A stretch of DNA of 64,000 bases from Martinezella rhizogenes (GTDB lineage: Bacteria; Pseudomonadota; Alphaproteobacteria; Rhizobiales; Rhizobiaceae): contig NZ_JAPYZZ010000001.1 in the NCBI RefSeq assembly GCF_027460065.1, positions 888,501 through 952,500 on the forward strand. Direction: 5' to 3'. The notes beneath the pieces are model-generated. The model searched no databases. It was not told where the DNA came from and saw only the letters and a list, made by a program, of their open reading frames with translations. Positions 1 through 7,449 of the stretch are shown one piece after another. Each line of letters begins with the position of its first letter. Positions within the stretch are counted from its first letter, which is position 1. A program made the position numbers and the translations under genes.

Positions 1-1
1 G

Positions 2-577
2 AAAGGTGGCCTGCCGCTGACGCCGCTACCGTGGATCATCGGCCTGATGGCGCTGTTCTCGATGATCCCGGAAGGGGCCATCCTCGATTGGGGTGCCCTT
101 TATCTGCGCAATGAGCTCGGCGCTTCCGTATCGCAGTCCGGTTTTGCCTTCGCGGCCTTTTCCATGACCATGGCAGTGATGCGTTTTGCCGGCGACTTGG
201 TGCGTGACCGCTTTGGCGCCGTGACGACCTTGCGCTTCTGCTCGGCCATGTCGATCATCGGTCTCGTCATTGCCGGTCTCGCGGGTAATTCCACCATCGC
301 CATCATCGGCTTCGCGATTGCCGGCATCGGTATTTCCAACATGGTGCCCATCGCTTTTTCGGCCGCAGGCAATATGCCGGGGCTGGCGCCGGGAATTGGC
401 CTTTCGGTCGTTACCACCATGGGTTACTCCGGTATTCTGGTGGCGCCCTCCGCCATTGGCTTCATTGCAGAACATACCGGCCTTGCCAGTGTCTTCATCG
501 CGCTTCCCTTGCTGCATGTGGTGGTTTTTCTGCTTTCGCGGCTCGCCCGCCATGCGGATGGTGCGGGCAAGGAATAG
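2..577 (+). CDS. MFS transporter, C-terminal part (5' end outside window)
   Basis: The reading frame is already open at the left edge and ends at 575-577, so only about the last 190 residues are present. They contain alternating hydrophobic helices with short loops, including an RFAGDLVRDRFG loop that resembles the MFS motif A between helices, and a short charged tail (RLARHADGAGKE). This matches the second half of a 12-helix major facilitator permease of the YbjJ type. The substrate cannot be told from this fragment. The gene points toward ispG, 120 bases downstream. Confidence 0.8.
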   Translation, partial: KGGLPLTPLPWIIGLMALFSMIPEGAILDWGALYLRNELGASVSQSGFAFAAFSMTMAVMRFAGDLVRDRFGAVTTLRFCSAMSIIGLVIAGLAGNSTIAIIGFAIAGIGISNMVPIAFSAAGNMPGLAPGIGLSVVTTMGYSGILVAPSAIGFIAEHTGLASVFIALPLLHVVVFLLSRLARHADGAGKE

Positions 578-697
578 GCGTCTCGAATTTTGCCATGATT
601 GCGGTAAAGTAGAAGCTCCAGCGCGTTGGGTGTTGACAAGCAGGCTTGCCTGTTTCACCTCAATTGCTAGACCTTGCCGCAAGCTCCAGAGACCGCC

Positions 698-1948
698 ATG
701 ACGTCACATGCCGATTACGACCCGAAGCCCCGCCGTGCATCCGTCGCCGTAGACGTAGGCGGTGTGATCGTGGGGGGCGGTGCGCCCGTCGTCGTGCAGT
801 CGATGACCAATACCGATACCGCCGACATCGATGCCACCGTACAACAGGTGGCGGCGCTCTTTCGGGCCGGTTCGGAAATGGTGCGTATTACCGTCGATCG
901 CGATGAGAGTGCGGCCGCTGTGCCGAAAATCCGCGAGCGGCTGCTCCGTCTCGGCATGGATGTGCCGCTGATCGGCGATTTCCATTATATCGGCCACAAG
1001 CTTCTGGCCGATCACCCGGCCTGTGCCGAGGCATTGGCGAAATACCGCATCAATCCCGGCAATGTCGGTTTCAAGGACAAGAAGGACAAGCAGTTCGGCG
1101 AAATCGTCGAAATGGCGATCCGTTACGACAAGCCCGTCCGCATCGGTGTCAACTGGGGCTCGCTCGATCAGGAATTGCTGACGACGCTGATGGACAGGAA
1201 CAAGGAACAGGGTTTTCCGCTCTCCGCCCGTCAGGTCACGCGTGAGGCCATCGTACAATCGGCACTGATTTCCGCCGAGCTTGCCGAAGAGATCGGCTTG
1301 CCGCGCAACCGCATCATCCTGTCTGCCAAAGTCAGCCAGGTGCAGGATCTGATCGCCGTTTATTCGATGCTTTCGGAACGATCCAACCACGCCCTGCATC
1401 TGGGTTTGACGGAGGCGGGCATGGGTTCGAAGGGCATCGTCGCTTCGTCCGCTGCCATGGGTTACGTGCTTCAGCATGGCATTGGCGATACGATCCGCGT
1501 TTCACTGACGCCGGAGCCGAATGGTGACCGCACCCGCGAGGTGCAGGTAGCGCAGGAACTGCTGCAGGTCATGGGCTTTCGGCAATTCATTCCTGTTGTG
1601 GCGGCATGTCCCGGCTGCGGGCGGACCACGTCCACCGTGTTTCAGGAACTGGCGCAGAACATCCAGAACGATATTCGCAAGAACATGCCGATCTGGCGTG
1701 AGAAATATCCCGGTGTCGAGGCGCTCAACGTCGCCGTCATGGGCTGCATCGTCAACGGTCCCGGCGAAAGCAAACATGCCGATATTGGCATTTCGCTGCC
1801 CGGAACCGGCGAAAGCCCGGCTGCACCGGTTTTCATCGATGGCGAAAAGGCACTCACCCTGCGTGGTCCCAACATCGCCGCCGATTTCGAAGCGCTTGTG
1901 ATCGATTACATCGAAAAGCGTTTTGGCCAGAAAGATGCGGCGGAGTAA
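698..1948 (+). CDS. ispG: 4-hydroxy-3-methylbut-2-enyl diphosphate synthase (flavodoxin-type)
   Basis: IspG (GcpE) reduces 2-C-methyl-erythritol 2,4-cyclodiphosphate to HMBPP in the MEP isoprenoid pathway, using a 4Fe-4S cluster. The N-terminal TIM-barrel opens with an [16 protein letters not shown] segment. The C-terminal iron-sulfur domain carries the three expected cysteines at about 304 and 307 (ACPGCGRTT) and 350 (GCIVNGPGE). Length is 416 residues, normal for the bacterial two-domain form. I chose the ATG at 698; an in-frame TTG at 674 would add eight residues. The polyprenyl synthase at 2.7-3.6 kb acts downstream in the same isoprenoid route but is on the other strand. Confidence 0.95.
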   Translation: MTSHADYDPKPRRASVAVDVGGVIVGGGAPVVVQSMTNTDTADIDATVQQVAALFRAGSEMVRITVDRDESAAAVPKIRERLLRLGMDVPLIGDFHYIGHKLLADHPACAEALAKYRINPGNVGFKDKKDKQFGEIVEMAIRYDKPVRIGVNWGSLDQELLTTLMDRNKEQGFPLSARQVTREAIVQSALISAELAEEIGLPRNRIILSAKVSQVQDLIAVYSMLSERSNHALHLGLTEAGMGSKGIVASSAAMGYVLQHGIGDTIRVSLTPEPNGDRTREVQVAQELLQVMGFRQFIPVVAACPGCGRTTSTVFQELAQNIQNDIRKNMPIWREKYPGVEALNVAVMGCIVNGPGESKHADIGISLPGTGESPAAPVFIDGEKALTLRGPNIAADFEALVIDYIEKRFGQKDAAE

Positions 1949-2014
1949 AAACGACCGTGAAAAGGCCGGAATTCCACTGTCCTACCTCCTGAACCTCTCG
2001 GAGCATCAAAACAC

Positions 2015-2677
2015 ATGATCAAAAAATTCGCGATCGTCGCCCTTTGCGGCACCTATCTTTCCGCCTGCACTACCACCGACCCCTATACGGGCGAGCAGAA
2101 GATGTCGAACACGGCGGGCGGTGCCGGCATCGGCGCTGTTGTTGGTGCTCTCGGTGGTCTGGCTGTCGGTGGTTCGCCGGTTGGTCGCCGTAACGCGGCG
2201 CTTATCGGTGCGGGCATCGGTGCTCTCGCGGGCGGTGCTATCGGCAACTACATGGACGGACAGGAAGCCGAGCTTCGCGCCCAGCTTCAGGGAACCGGTG
2301 TTTCGGTGACCCGCCGCGGCGACAGCATCGTGCTCAACATGCCGTCCAACATCACCTTTGCCACGGATCAGGACCAGGTCATTCCGCCGTTCTACCAGAC
2401 GCTCGATTCCGTCGCGATCGTGCTGAACAAGTTCAACCGCACGCTCATCGACATCAACGGCCATACCGATTCCACCGGCAGCCTGCAGCATAACCAGGCG
2501 CTTTCCGAGCGTCGCGCGGCCTCTGTTGCCAATTATCTCGGTGCACGCGGCGTCGACCAGCGCCGTATTTCGACGCTCGGCTTCGGCCCGTCTCAGCCGA
2601 TCGCCTCGAATGCCACGTCGGACGGCCGTGCCCAAAACCGCCGTGTCGAAGTGCTGATTTCGCCGCTCAAGGGCTGA
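2015..2677 (+). CDS. OmpA-family lipoprotein with glycine-zipper segment
   Basis: A 220-residue envelope protein. The N-terminus has a short lipoprotein signal with lipobox-like LSAC at about 15-18, then a glycine-rich hydrophobic stretch (residues about 36-76) typical of glycine-zipper outer-membrane proteins. Residues about 110-220 form an OmpA/MotB peptidoglycan-binding domain, with the INGHTDSTG motif and a closing NRRVEVLI. This is the YiaD-like architecture: lipid-anchored in the outer membrane and bound to peptidoglycan. The gene stands alone between ispG and a converging polyprenyl synthase. The specific role is unknown. Confidence 0.85.
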   Translation: MIKKFAIVALCGTYLSACTTTDPYTGEQKMSNTAGGAGIGAVVGALGGLAVGGSPVGRRNAALIGAGIGALAGGAIGNYMDGQEAELRAQLQGTGVSVTRRGDSIVLNMPSNITFATDQDQVIPPFYQTLDSVAIVLNKFNRTLIDINGHTDSTGSLQHNQALSERRAASVANYLGARGVDQRRISTLGFGPSQPIASNATSDGRAQNRRVEVLISPLKG

Positions 2678-2687
2678 TTGGATGATG

Positions 2688-2716
2688 AAAAGCTGAGAGG
2701 TATCCGCTCAGCTTTT
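2688..2716. terminator. Bidirectional intrinsic terminator between ompA-like gene and ispA
   Basis: AAAAGCTGAG and CTCAGCTTTT form a perfect 10-bp stem with a 9-base loop. A and T runs on both sides allow it to work in both directions between the convergent genes. The right arm overlaps the stop codon of the reverse-strand polyprenyl synthase (2708-2710). Confidence 0.85.
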
Positions 2717-3610
2717 CCGTTCGGCTATGAATCTTGCGGCCGCGATGAGAATCGCGGCCTTTTCGCCATAGGGGGCCAGGAGTTCGCTGGCTTCCGCCAC
2801 CTGTTCCTGAAGCTTTTCGCGCGCCCATACTTCACCACGCAAGGCTACCAGCGTGCCCTTGCCGCGTGCGGCATCCTTGCCGGTCGCCTTGCCCATGGTG
2901 GCGGCGTCGGCGGTCAGATCCAGAAGATCGTCTGCAAGCTGGAAGGCGAGGCCGATCATTTCGCCGAAGAGGCGTAGTCTTTGCCGCTCGGACGGGTCGC
3001 TGCCAGCAATGATCGCGCCGGCCTCGCAGGCGAAACGCAGCAAGGCACCGGTCTTCATAGCCTGCAATGTAATGATGCCGTCCTCATCAGGCGCTTTCTT
3101 TTCGGCAGCGAGATCAAGGGCCTGCCCGCCTGCCATGCCACCAATACCGGCGGCGCGGGCGAGCGAGAGAACGAGGGCGGCCTTGCGCTCGGCCGCCAGC
3201 GGATTGTCATCCGAGGCGATGATGTCGAAAGCAAGCGTCAGCAGGCTGTCGCCGGCGAGGATGGCGGTTGCCTCGTCGAATTTGCGGTGCACGGTCGGCT
3301 GGCCACGGCGCAGGTCGTCGTCGTCCATAGCCGGTAGATCGTCATGGACAAGCGAATAACAATGCAGGCATTCGAGTGCTGCGCCGACATAACGGGCGGC
3401 CTCAGCATCTCCGTCCAGAAGCGCGACGCTTTCGATGACGAGAAAAGGCCGCAGGCGTTTGCCGCCGTTCAGCACGCCATGGCGCATGGCCTCTAGCAGC
3501 TTTTGCGGGCGTGTGATCTCCTCCGCGCGTGCCTCGCCGGAAAGCAGGTGGCCAAGCAGCGCTTCGGTTTTCGCCGCGTTTTCGCGTAGCCGCGTTTCGA
3601 AATTCGTCAT
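2708..3610 (-). CDS. ispA: Polyprenyl synthetase (farnesyl diphosphate synthase type)
   Basis: This is a trans-type prenyltransferase that condenses IPP with allylic diphosphates, most likely to FPP (GGPP is possible). The first aspartate-rich motif, VHDDLPAMDDDDLRRG, lies at about residues 88-103 and the second is FQLADDLLD near residue 230. GGKRLRPFL near residue 50 binds IPP. From the ATG at 3610 the protein has 300 residues, the family length; an ATG at 3622 would add four. The frame stays open further upstream but that part looks non-coding. Product chain length cannot be fixed by eye. It provides precursors for undecaprenyl phosphate, quinones and hopanoids. Confidence 0.9.
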   Translation of the reverse strand: MTNFETRLRENAAKTEALLGHLLSGEARAEEITRPQKLLEAMRHGVLNGGKRLRPFLVIESVALLDGDAEAARYVGAALECLHCYSLVHDDLPAMDDDDLRRGQPTVHRKFDEATAILAGDSLLTLAFDIIASDDNPLAAERKAALVLSLARAAGIGGMAGGQALDLAAEKKAPDEDGIITLQAMKTGALLRFACEAGAIIAGSDPSERQRLRLFGEMIGLAFQLADDLLDLTADAATMGKATGKDAARGKGTLVALRGEVWAREKLQEQVAEASELLAPYGEKAAILIAAARFIAERKS

Positions 3611-3714
3611 CTGAGCGTCCATGCGGGCTCTTTGGCATGCCGGACGAAAGCAGGCAAACCTTTTCGTGATTCCTGAGCTGCAACGGTGTGACCGGACTCG
3701 CCTTGAAGACGGCA

Positions 3715-4506
3715 ATGGACTATGAAAGGCTTCAATTGGCGTGGGCGCGGGGACGGATATTGAGCAGTACGCCTGAAAGCGACGCAGAATACGCCGTGCT
3801 GGCGGAAGACCGGAGCAGTCCGAAGGTGGATTTTCGCACGTTGGCAAAGCGCATCATCATGACCTTGCTGGCTTTGCTGATCCTGCCCTATCTGCTGATC
3901 CCGGTTTATGCGTTGCCGTTCATCAGGCCTGTTTCGACGCTGATGCTTGCCGATCTCGTAACCCTGCAGGGTTATGACAGGCGCTGGGTGCCACTCGAGG
4001 ATATTTCGCCGCGCCTGGTGCAATCCGTGATGATGTCAGAGGATGGGCAGTTCTGTTTCCACGGCGGTGTGGACTGGAACCAGATGCAGTCCGTGGTCAG
4101 CAATGCACTGGATGGGGCCTCCACCCGCGGTGCCAGCACCATTCCGATGCAGACGGCCAAAAACCTGTTTTTGTGGAACGGACGCTCATTCCTGCGCAAG
4201 GGGCTGGAATTGCCGCTGGCAATCGCGGCTGATTTCGTCTGGTCGAAAAAGCGGATGATGGAGATTTATCTCAACGTCGCCGAATGGGGACCGGGCATTT
4301 ACGGCATCGAGGCGGCAGCCCAGCATCATTTCAAGATACCTGCCGCCAAGCTCAGCTCCCGTCAGGCGGCGCTGCTGGCCGTCTCCCTGCCCAATCCCAT
4401 CGACCGGGTTGCGAGCAAACCCGGTCGCGGCCTGCAGCGGCTGGCAGGCCTTATCGAGCGTCGTGCCCGCGCCTCGGGTGGCTATGTCGGCTGTGTGCTG
4501 GACTGA
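3715..4506 (+). CDS. mtgA: Monofunctional biosynthetic peptidoglycan transglycosylase
   Basis: A GT51 glycosyltransferase that polymerises lipid II into glycan strands at the periplasmic face. There is one N-terminal membrane anchor ([19 protein letters not shown]). The GT51 core follows, with the catalytic-glutamate motif [14 protein letters not shown], then [17 protein letters not shown] and [20 protein letters not shown]. No transpeptidase domain follows, which defines the monofunctional class. I chose the ATG at 3715 (263 residues); a GTG at 3688 is in frame. The first 30-40 residues are longer than usual for the family, so the true start may lie further in. Confidence 0.9.
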   Translation: MDYERLQLAWARGRILSSTPESDAEYAVLAEDRSSPKVDFRTLAKRIIMTLLALLILPYLLIPVYALPFIRPVSTLMLADLVTLQGYDRRWVPLEDISPRLVQSVMMSEDGQFCFHGGVDWNQMQSVVSNALDGASTRGASTIPMQTAKNLFLWNGRSFLRKGLELPLAIAADFVWSKKRMMEIYLNVAEWGPGIYGIEAAAQHHFKIPAAKLSSRQAALLAVSLPNPIDRVASKPGRGLQRLAGLIERRARASGGYVGCVLD

Positions 4507-4521
4507 TTCCGGCCCTCTGCC

Positions 4522-5541
4522 TCAGCCCTTCCTAAAAATATAATCCGTTTCCTGACGCAGCGTTTCGCCGGGTCGCAGGATGGCGTGCGGAAAATCCGGG
4601 TGATTGACGGCGTCAGGCCAAATCTGCGTTTCAAGGCAGAAACCGGCGAAGGGGCCATAGCGGCGACCATCGAGGCCCGGAACGGGTACGTCCAGTTTGA
4701 AGGCTGAATAGAGCTGCACGCCTGGCTCTGTCGTATGAACCTCAAGGGCGATATCCGAGGCGGGCGAATAGGCACGGGCGACCTTGCGCTTGGCGCGACG
4801 CTCGGGCGAGAGGCAGAAATTGTGGTCGTAAAGGACCTGTTCGCCATTCTCCTTGCGCCGCATCGGCGTCGTGTGGCGCAGGTCAAAGACGGTGCCTTCG
4901 ACGGAGCGGATTTCGCCTGTCGGTATCTGCTGTTCGTTGGTCGGAAGGTAAAAGTCAGCGGCGATGCTGATCTCATGGCCGAGTGCGGTATCCGCGCCGT
5001 CGAGATTGAAATAGGAGTGCTGGCAGACATTGGCGATGGTCGGCTGGTCGGTCACCGTTTCATAAACCACCGAAAGCACACCGCCATCGCGGATCGTATA
5101 GGTGGCCGTGACCGTGCAGTTGCCGGGATAACCGGCGCGGCCATCGGGATCGATGATCTGCAGGACAGCATGGCTTTCGCCATGTTCCATCAGCATCCAG
5201 TTGCGCTTGCCCATGCCGTCGCTGCCGCCATGCAGATGGGTCACGCCCTTTTCGTTCAGTTCCAGCTGATAGTCGTGCCCATCGATTGCGAACTTGCCAT
5301 TGCCGATGCGATTGGCGTTGCGGCCGGGCGTGGCGCCGAAATAGGAGGAGTATTTGTAATCCTCGAATTTTTCGAAGCCGAGCACCAGCGGGGCCTGGTG
5401 GCCGTCAAGCCGCAGATCCTGGATGACCGCGCCCCAGGTGATGACTTTCGCCGTCAAACCGTCTTTCGAGATGGTGACGCGTTCGACCTTTTCGCCGGTC
5501 GCCGTGAAACCGAAATCTTCCCGTGCCGCAGCGTCGCTCAT
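4522..5541 (-). CDS. galM: Aldose 1-epimerase (mutarotase)
   Basis: It interconverts alpha and beta anomers of galactose/glucose-type sugars. The 339-residue protein shows the family landmarks: GRNANRIGNGKF near the N-terminus, the general-acid histidine in CQHSYFNLDG, and the general-base glutamate in the C-terminal LETQIWPDAVNHPDFP segment. It lies downstream of metA on the same strand, separated by 74 bases that contain a 14-bp perfect inverted repeat. It is convergent with mtgA (15-base gap). No other galactose gene is nearby, so this is probably a housekeeping epimerase. Confidence 0.92.
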   Translation of the reverse strand: MSDAAAREDFGFTATGEKVERVTISKDGLTAKVITWGAVIQDLRLDGHQAPLVLGFEKFEDYKYSSYFGATPGRNANRIGNGKFAIDGHDYQLELNEKGVTHLHGGSDGMGKRNWMLMEHGESHAVLQIIDPDGRAGYPGNCTVTATYTIRDGGVLSVVYETVTDQPTIANVCQHSYFNLDGADTALGHEISIAADFYLPTNEQQIPTGEIRSVEGTVFDLRHTTPMRRKENGEQVLYDHNFCLSPERRAKRKVARAYSPASDIALEVHTTEPGVQLYSAFKLDVPVPGLDGRRYGPFAGFCLETQIWPDAVNHPDFPHAILRPGETLRQETDYIFRKG

Positions 5542-5560
5542 CTCGTCATTCTCCCTGGTG

Positions 5561-5607
5561 TTGCGAATTGCCGGGCAGACGTTGCGTCATTTTCCGGCAA
5601 TTCGCAA
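5561..5607 (-). repeat. 14-bp perfect inverted repeat between metA and galM
   Basis: TTGCGAATTGCCGG (5561-5574) and CCGGCAATTCGCAA (5594-5607) are exact inverted copies around a 19-base loop. The hairpin sits just after the metA stop and before galM. There is no T-run on either side, so it is not a canonical intrinsic terminator. It could be an mRNA-stabilising 3' structure or a protein site. Confidence 0.65.
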
Positions 5608-5615
5608 TGCCGCAG

Positions 5616-6542
5616 TTACGCGGCCAGTTTGCCTATGGCTTGGAGATCATAGGGCGTCGTCTGGTATATTTCATTGATCCAGTTTCCGAAAAACAGATGG
5701 GCATGGCTGCGCCAGCGGTTGAGCGGGGCGAGCTCCGGGTCGTTATGCGGAAAATAATCATGCGGCAGCTTTATGGGCACGCCGGAGTTCACGTCTCGGA
5801 AATATTCGTCGGACAGAGAGGTGGAATCATATTCGACATGATTGAACATGTAGAGCCGGTTGCCTGCCTTCTCATGCACCAGACACACGCCCATTTCCTC
5901 TGACTCCATCAGGATTTCGAGTTCGGGGTTTTTCTCGATATCGGCGCGACGCACTTCCGTCCAGCGTGAGACCGGGACCTGAAAATCATCCGAAAAGCCG
6001 TTGAGGTAAATCGATGAGGGGCAAAGATTGCGGTGACGATAAACGCCGAAAGCCTTTTCCTTCAACTCGTATTTTGGCACCCCGTGGAAATGGTAGATGG
6101 CGGCCATTGCGCCCCAGCAGACATTCAGGGTCGAATGGACGTTGGTCTGCGTCCATTCGAAAATCTGCTGCATCTCGTTCCAGTAGGTCACGTCTTCATA
6201 ATCGAGCAGTTCGATCGGTGCGCCGGTGATGATGAAGCCGTCGAACTTGCGGTGACGCACTTCCTCCCACGTTTCATAGAAGGAGAGGAGATGCTCTTCC
6301 GGCGTGTTCTTGGCGCGGTGACCGCCGATGCGGATGAGCGACAATTCCACCTGCAGCGGCGAGGCGCCAACGAGGCGCGCCATCTGGATTTCCGTCTTGA
6401 TCTTGTTCGGCATGAGGTTCAGAAGCCCGATCTGGAGCGGGCGGATATCCTGCCGGATGGCCGCCGTTTCGGTCATGACCCGCACACCCTCATGAACGAG
6501 GGTCTCAAAGGCGGGAAGCGTATCGGGAATCTTGATCGGCAT
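5616..6542 (-). CDS. metA: Homoserine O-acyltransferase (predicted acetyl-CoA-specific)
   Basis: The first committed step of methionine synthesis, activating the homoserine hydroxyl. The protein has 308 residues from the ATG at 6542, which is preceded by an AAGAGAG ribosome site. The catalytic cysteine is at 142 (LNVCWGAM). The acyl-specificity position holds Glu111 ([13 protein letters not shown]). In this family a glutamate there is linked to acetyl-CoA use and glycine, as in E. coli, to succinyl-CoA, so the product is probably O-acetylhomoserine despite the usual succinyltransferase name. Expression is expected to be controlled by the SAM-II riboswitch and terminator in its leader. An upstream in-frame GTG at 6566 would run over the ribosome site and is unlikely. 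Confidence 0.94.
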   Translation of the reverse strand: MPIKIPDTLPAFETLVHEGVRVMTETAAIRQDIRPLQIGLLNLMPNKIKTEIQMARLVGASPLQVELSLIRIGGHRAKNTPEEHLLSFYETWEEVRHRKFDGFIITGAPIELLDYEDVTYWNEMQQIFEWTQTNVHSTLNVCWGAMAAIYHFHGVPKYELKEKAFGVYRHRNLCPSSIYLNGFSDDFQVPVSRWTEVRRADIEKNPELEILMESEEMGVCLVHEKAGNRLYMFNHVEYDSTSLSDEYFRDVNSGVPIKLPHDYFPHNDPELAPLNRWRSHAHLFFGNWINEIYQTTPYDLQAIGKLAA

Positions 6543-6580
6543 GTCGAACTCTCTTTTCCGGATCACGTAAAGAACGTTGC

Positions 6581-6615
6581 GAAAACAAAAAACCGGCAGC
6601 GAAATCGCGGCCGGT
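6581..6615 (-). terminator. Intrinsic terminator between SAM-II aptamer and metA
   Basis: Reading toward metA, the RNA is ACCGGC, an unpaired C, GCG, loop AUUU, CGC, an unpaired U, GCCGGU, then a run of U ending about 40 bases before the metA ATG. It lies after the SAM-II aptamer, so the leader could be controlled by transcription attenuation. The hairpin is visible in the sequence; its coupling to ligand binding is inferred. Confidence 0.75.
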
Positions 6616-6640
6616 CCCAGGAAATTGCCCTTTTCCTCGA

Positions 6641-6692
6641 CCCTTTAGCGACTTCTTTAAAGTGGCTGCAAGCCGGTCGGCAAATCACCACT
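6641..6692 (-). ncRNA. SAM-II riboswitch (metA leader aptamer)
   Basis: On the reverse strand the segment begins AGTGGTGATTTGCC, continues through TTGCAGCCACTTTAAAG and ends GTCGCTAAAGGG. It has the SAM-II layout: a P1 stem (AGUGG with CCACU), a GAUUU-type loop and a downstream AGUCGCUAAAGG strand that forms the pseudoknot. SAM-II was described upstream of metA genes in alphaproteobacteria, exactly this position. SAM binding should lower metA expression. Confidence 0.93.
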
Positions 6693-6699
6693 GAGGCGT

Positions 6700-6728
6700 T
6701 TCATAATCCCGAAGCCGGCGAAAATCAA
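6700..6728 (-). promoter_or_regulatory. Putative sigma-70 promoter for the metA leader
   Basis: On the reverse strand TTGATT and TATGAA are separated by 17 bases. The predicted start falls within a few bases of the 5' end of the SAM-II aptamer (about 6692), which agrees well with a transcript that begins directly with the riboswitch. Confidence 0.5.
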
Positions 6729-6791
6729 TATAGGCTGATTTCATCGGGGTTTCGGCTTTCCATTTTCGACCGAGGTGCGGTAAGGCAGGAC

Positions 6792-7445
6792 ATGAACAAA
6801 GAGCGCTTCACCATTCTGCTTGGCGGCGATGTCGCGGTGACCGATCGTCTGAAACAGGCGGTCGTCAATAGCCGCGTGATCGCGGCTGACGGCGGCATGC
6901 GTCATGCCGTGCCGCTTGGTCTCACGCCCGAACTGTGGGTCGGAGATTTCGATTCCGCCAGCCAAGAGCTGCTCGAGGCCTGGCCCGATGTGACGCGGCA
7001 ACCCTATCCGGCCGCAAAGGCCGTTACGGATGGTGAGATCGCGGTGTCCGAGGCGCTGTCGCGTGGCGCGCATTCGCTGCTGCTGGTGGGTGCGCTCGGC
7101 GGCGCGCGAAGCGACCATGCGCTTCAGCACCTTCTTTATGCGGTGGCGCTTGCGGAGCGTGGTTTCGAGGTGACGCTGACCTCCGGTGAAGAAGAGGCGA
7201 GGCCGCTGCTTGCCGGGTCGCTCACCATTGATCTGCCGGCTGGATCGCTGTTCTCGGTTGCCGGATTCACCGCCCTGGAGGGGCTCGATATCGGCAATGT
7301 GCGTTATCCGCTCAATGATTTCGCGCTTGCTTTCGGTTCCTCCCGCACTATTTCCAATGTCGCGAATGGCGGCCTTGTGCATTTCTCGCTGAAAAGCGGC
7401 AAAGCCATCGTGCTCGCCCGCCCTTATGATCTGACCGGAGCCTGA
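6792..7445 (+). CDS. Thiamine pyrophosphokinase
   Basis: Transfers a pyrophosphate group from ATP to thiamine, giving thiamine diphosphate. The N-terminal Rossmann-like domain has ILLGGD, AADGGMRHA, the metal-binding GDFDS and TDGEIAVSEAL; the C-terminal thiamine-binding part has GSSRTISNVANG. The length of 217 residues is typical. The frame is open far upstream, but the ATG at 6792 starts the recognisable domain. It is divergent from metA and ends 4 bases before the ABC-F gene. Together with thiBPQ, 2.5 kb downstream, it forms a salvage route: imported thiamine is converted here to the cofactor. Confidence 0.92.
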   Translation: MNKERFTILLGGDVAVTDRLKQAVVNSRVIAADGGMRHAVPLGLTPELWVGDFDSASQELLEAWPDVTRQPYPAAKAVTDGEIAVSEALSRGAHSLLLVGALGGARSDHALQHLLYAVALAERGFEVTLTSGEEEARPLLAGSLTIDLPAGSLFSVAGFTALEGLDIGNVRYPLNDFALAFGSSRTISNVANGGLVHFSLKSGKAIVLARPYDLTGA

Positions 7446-7449
7446 CGCC

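Noticed and set aside
3611-3847. Long N-terminal extension of the polyprenyl synthase
   Set aside because: It is Pro/Ser/Arg-rich and overlaps the mtgA start on the other strand; family proteins begin close to 3610.
6543-6566. GTG start at 6566 for metA
   Set aside because: It would place the AAGAGAG ribosome site inside the coding region; family members begin MPIKIPD, as from the ATG at 6542.
6033-6791. N-terminal extension of the thiamine pyrophosphokinase frame
   Set aside because: The frame is open across metA and the riboswitch, but the extension is antisense to metA. The kinase domain begins at the ATG at 6792.
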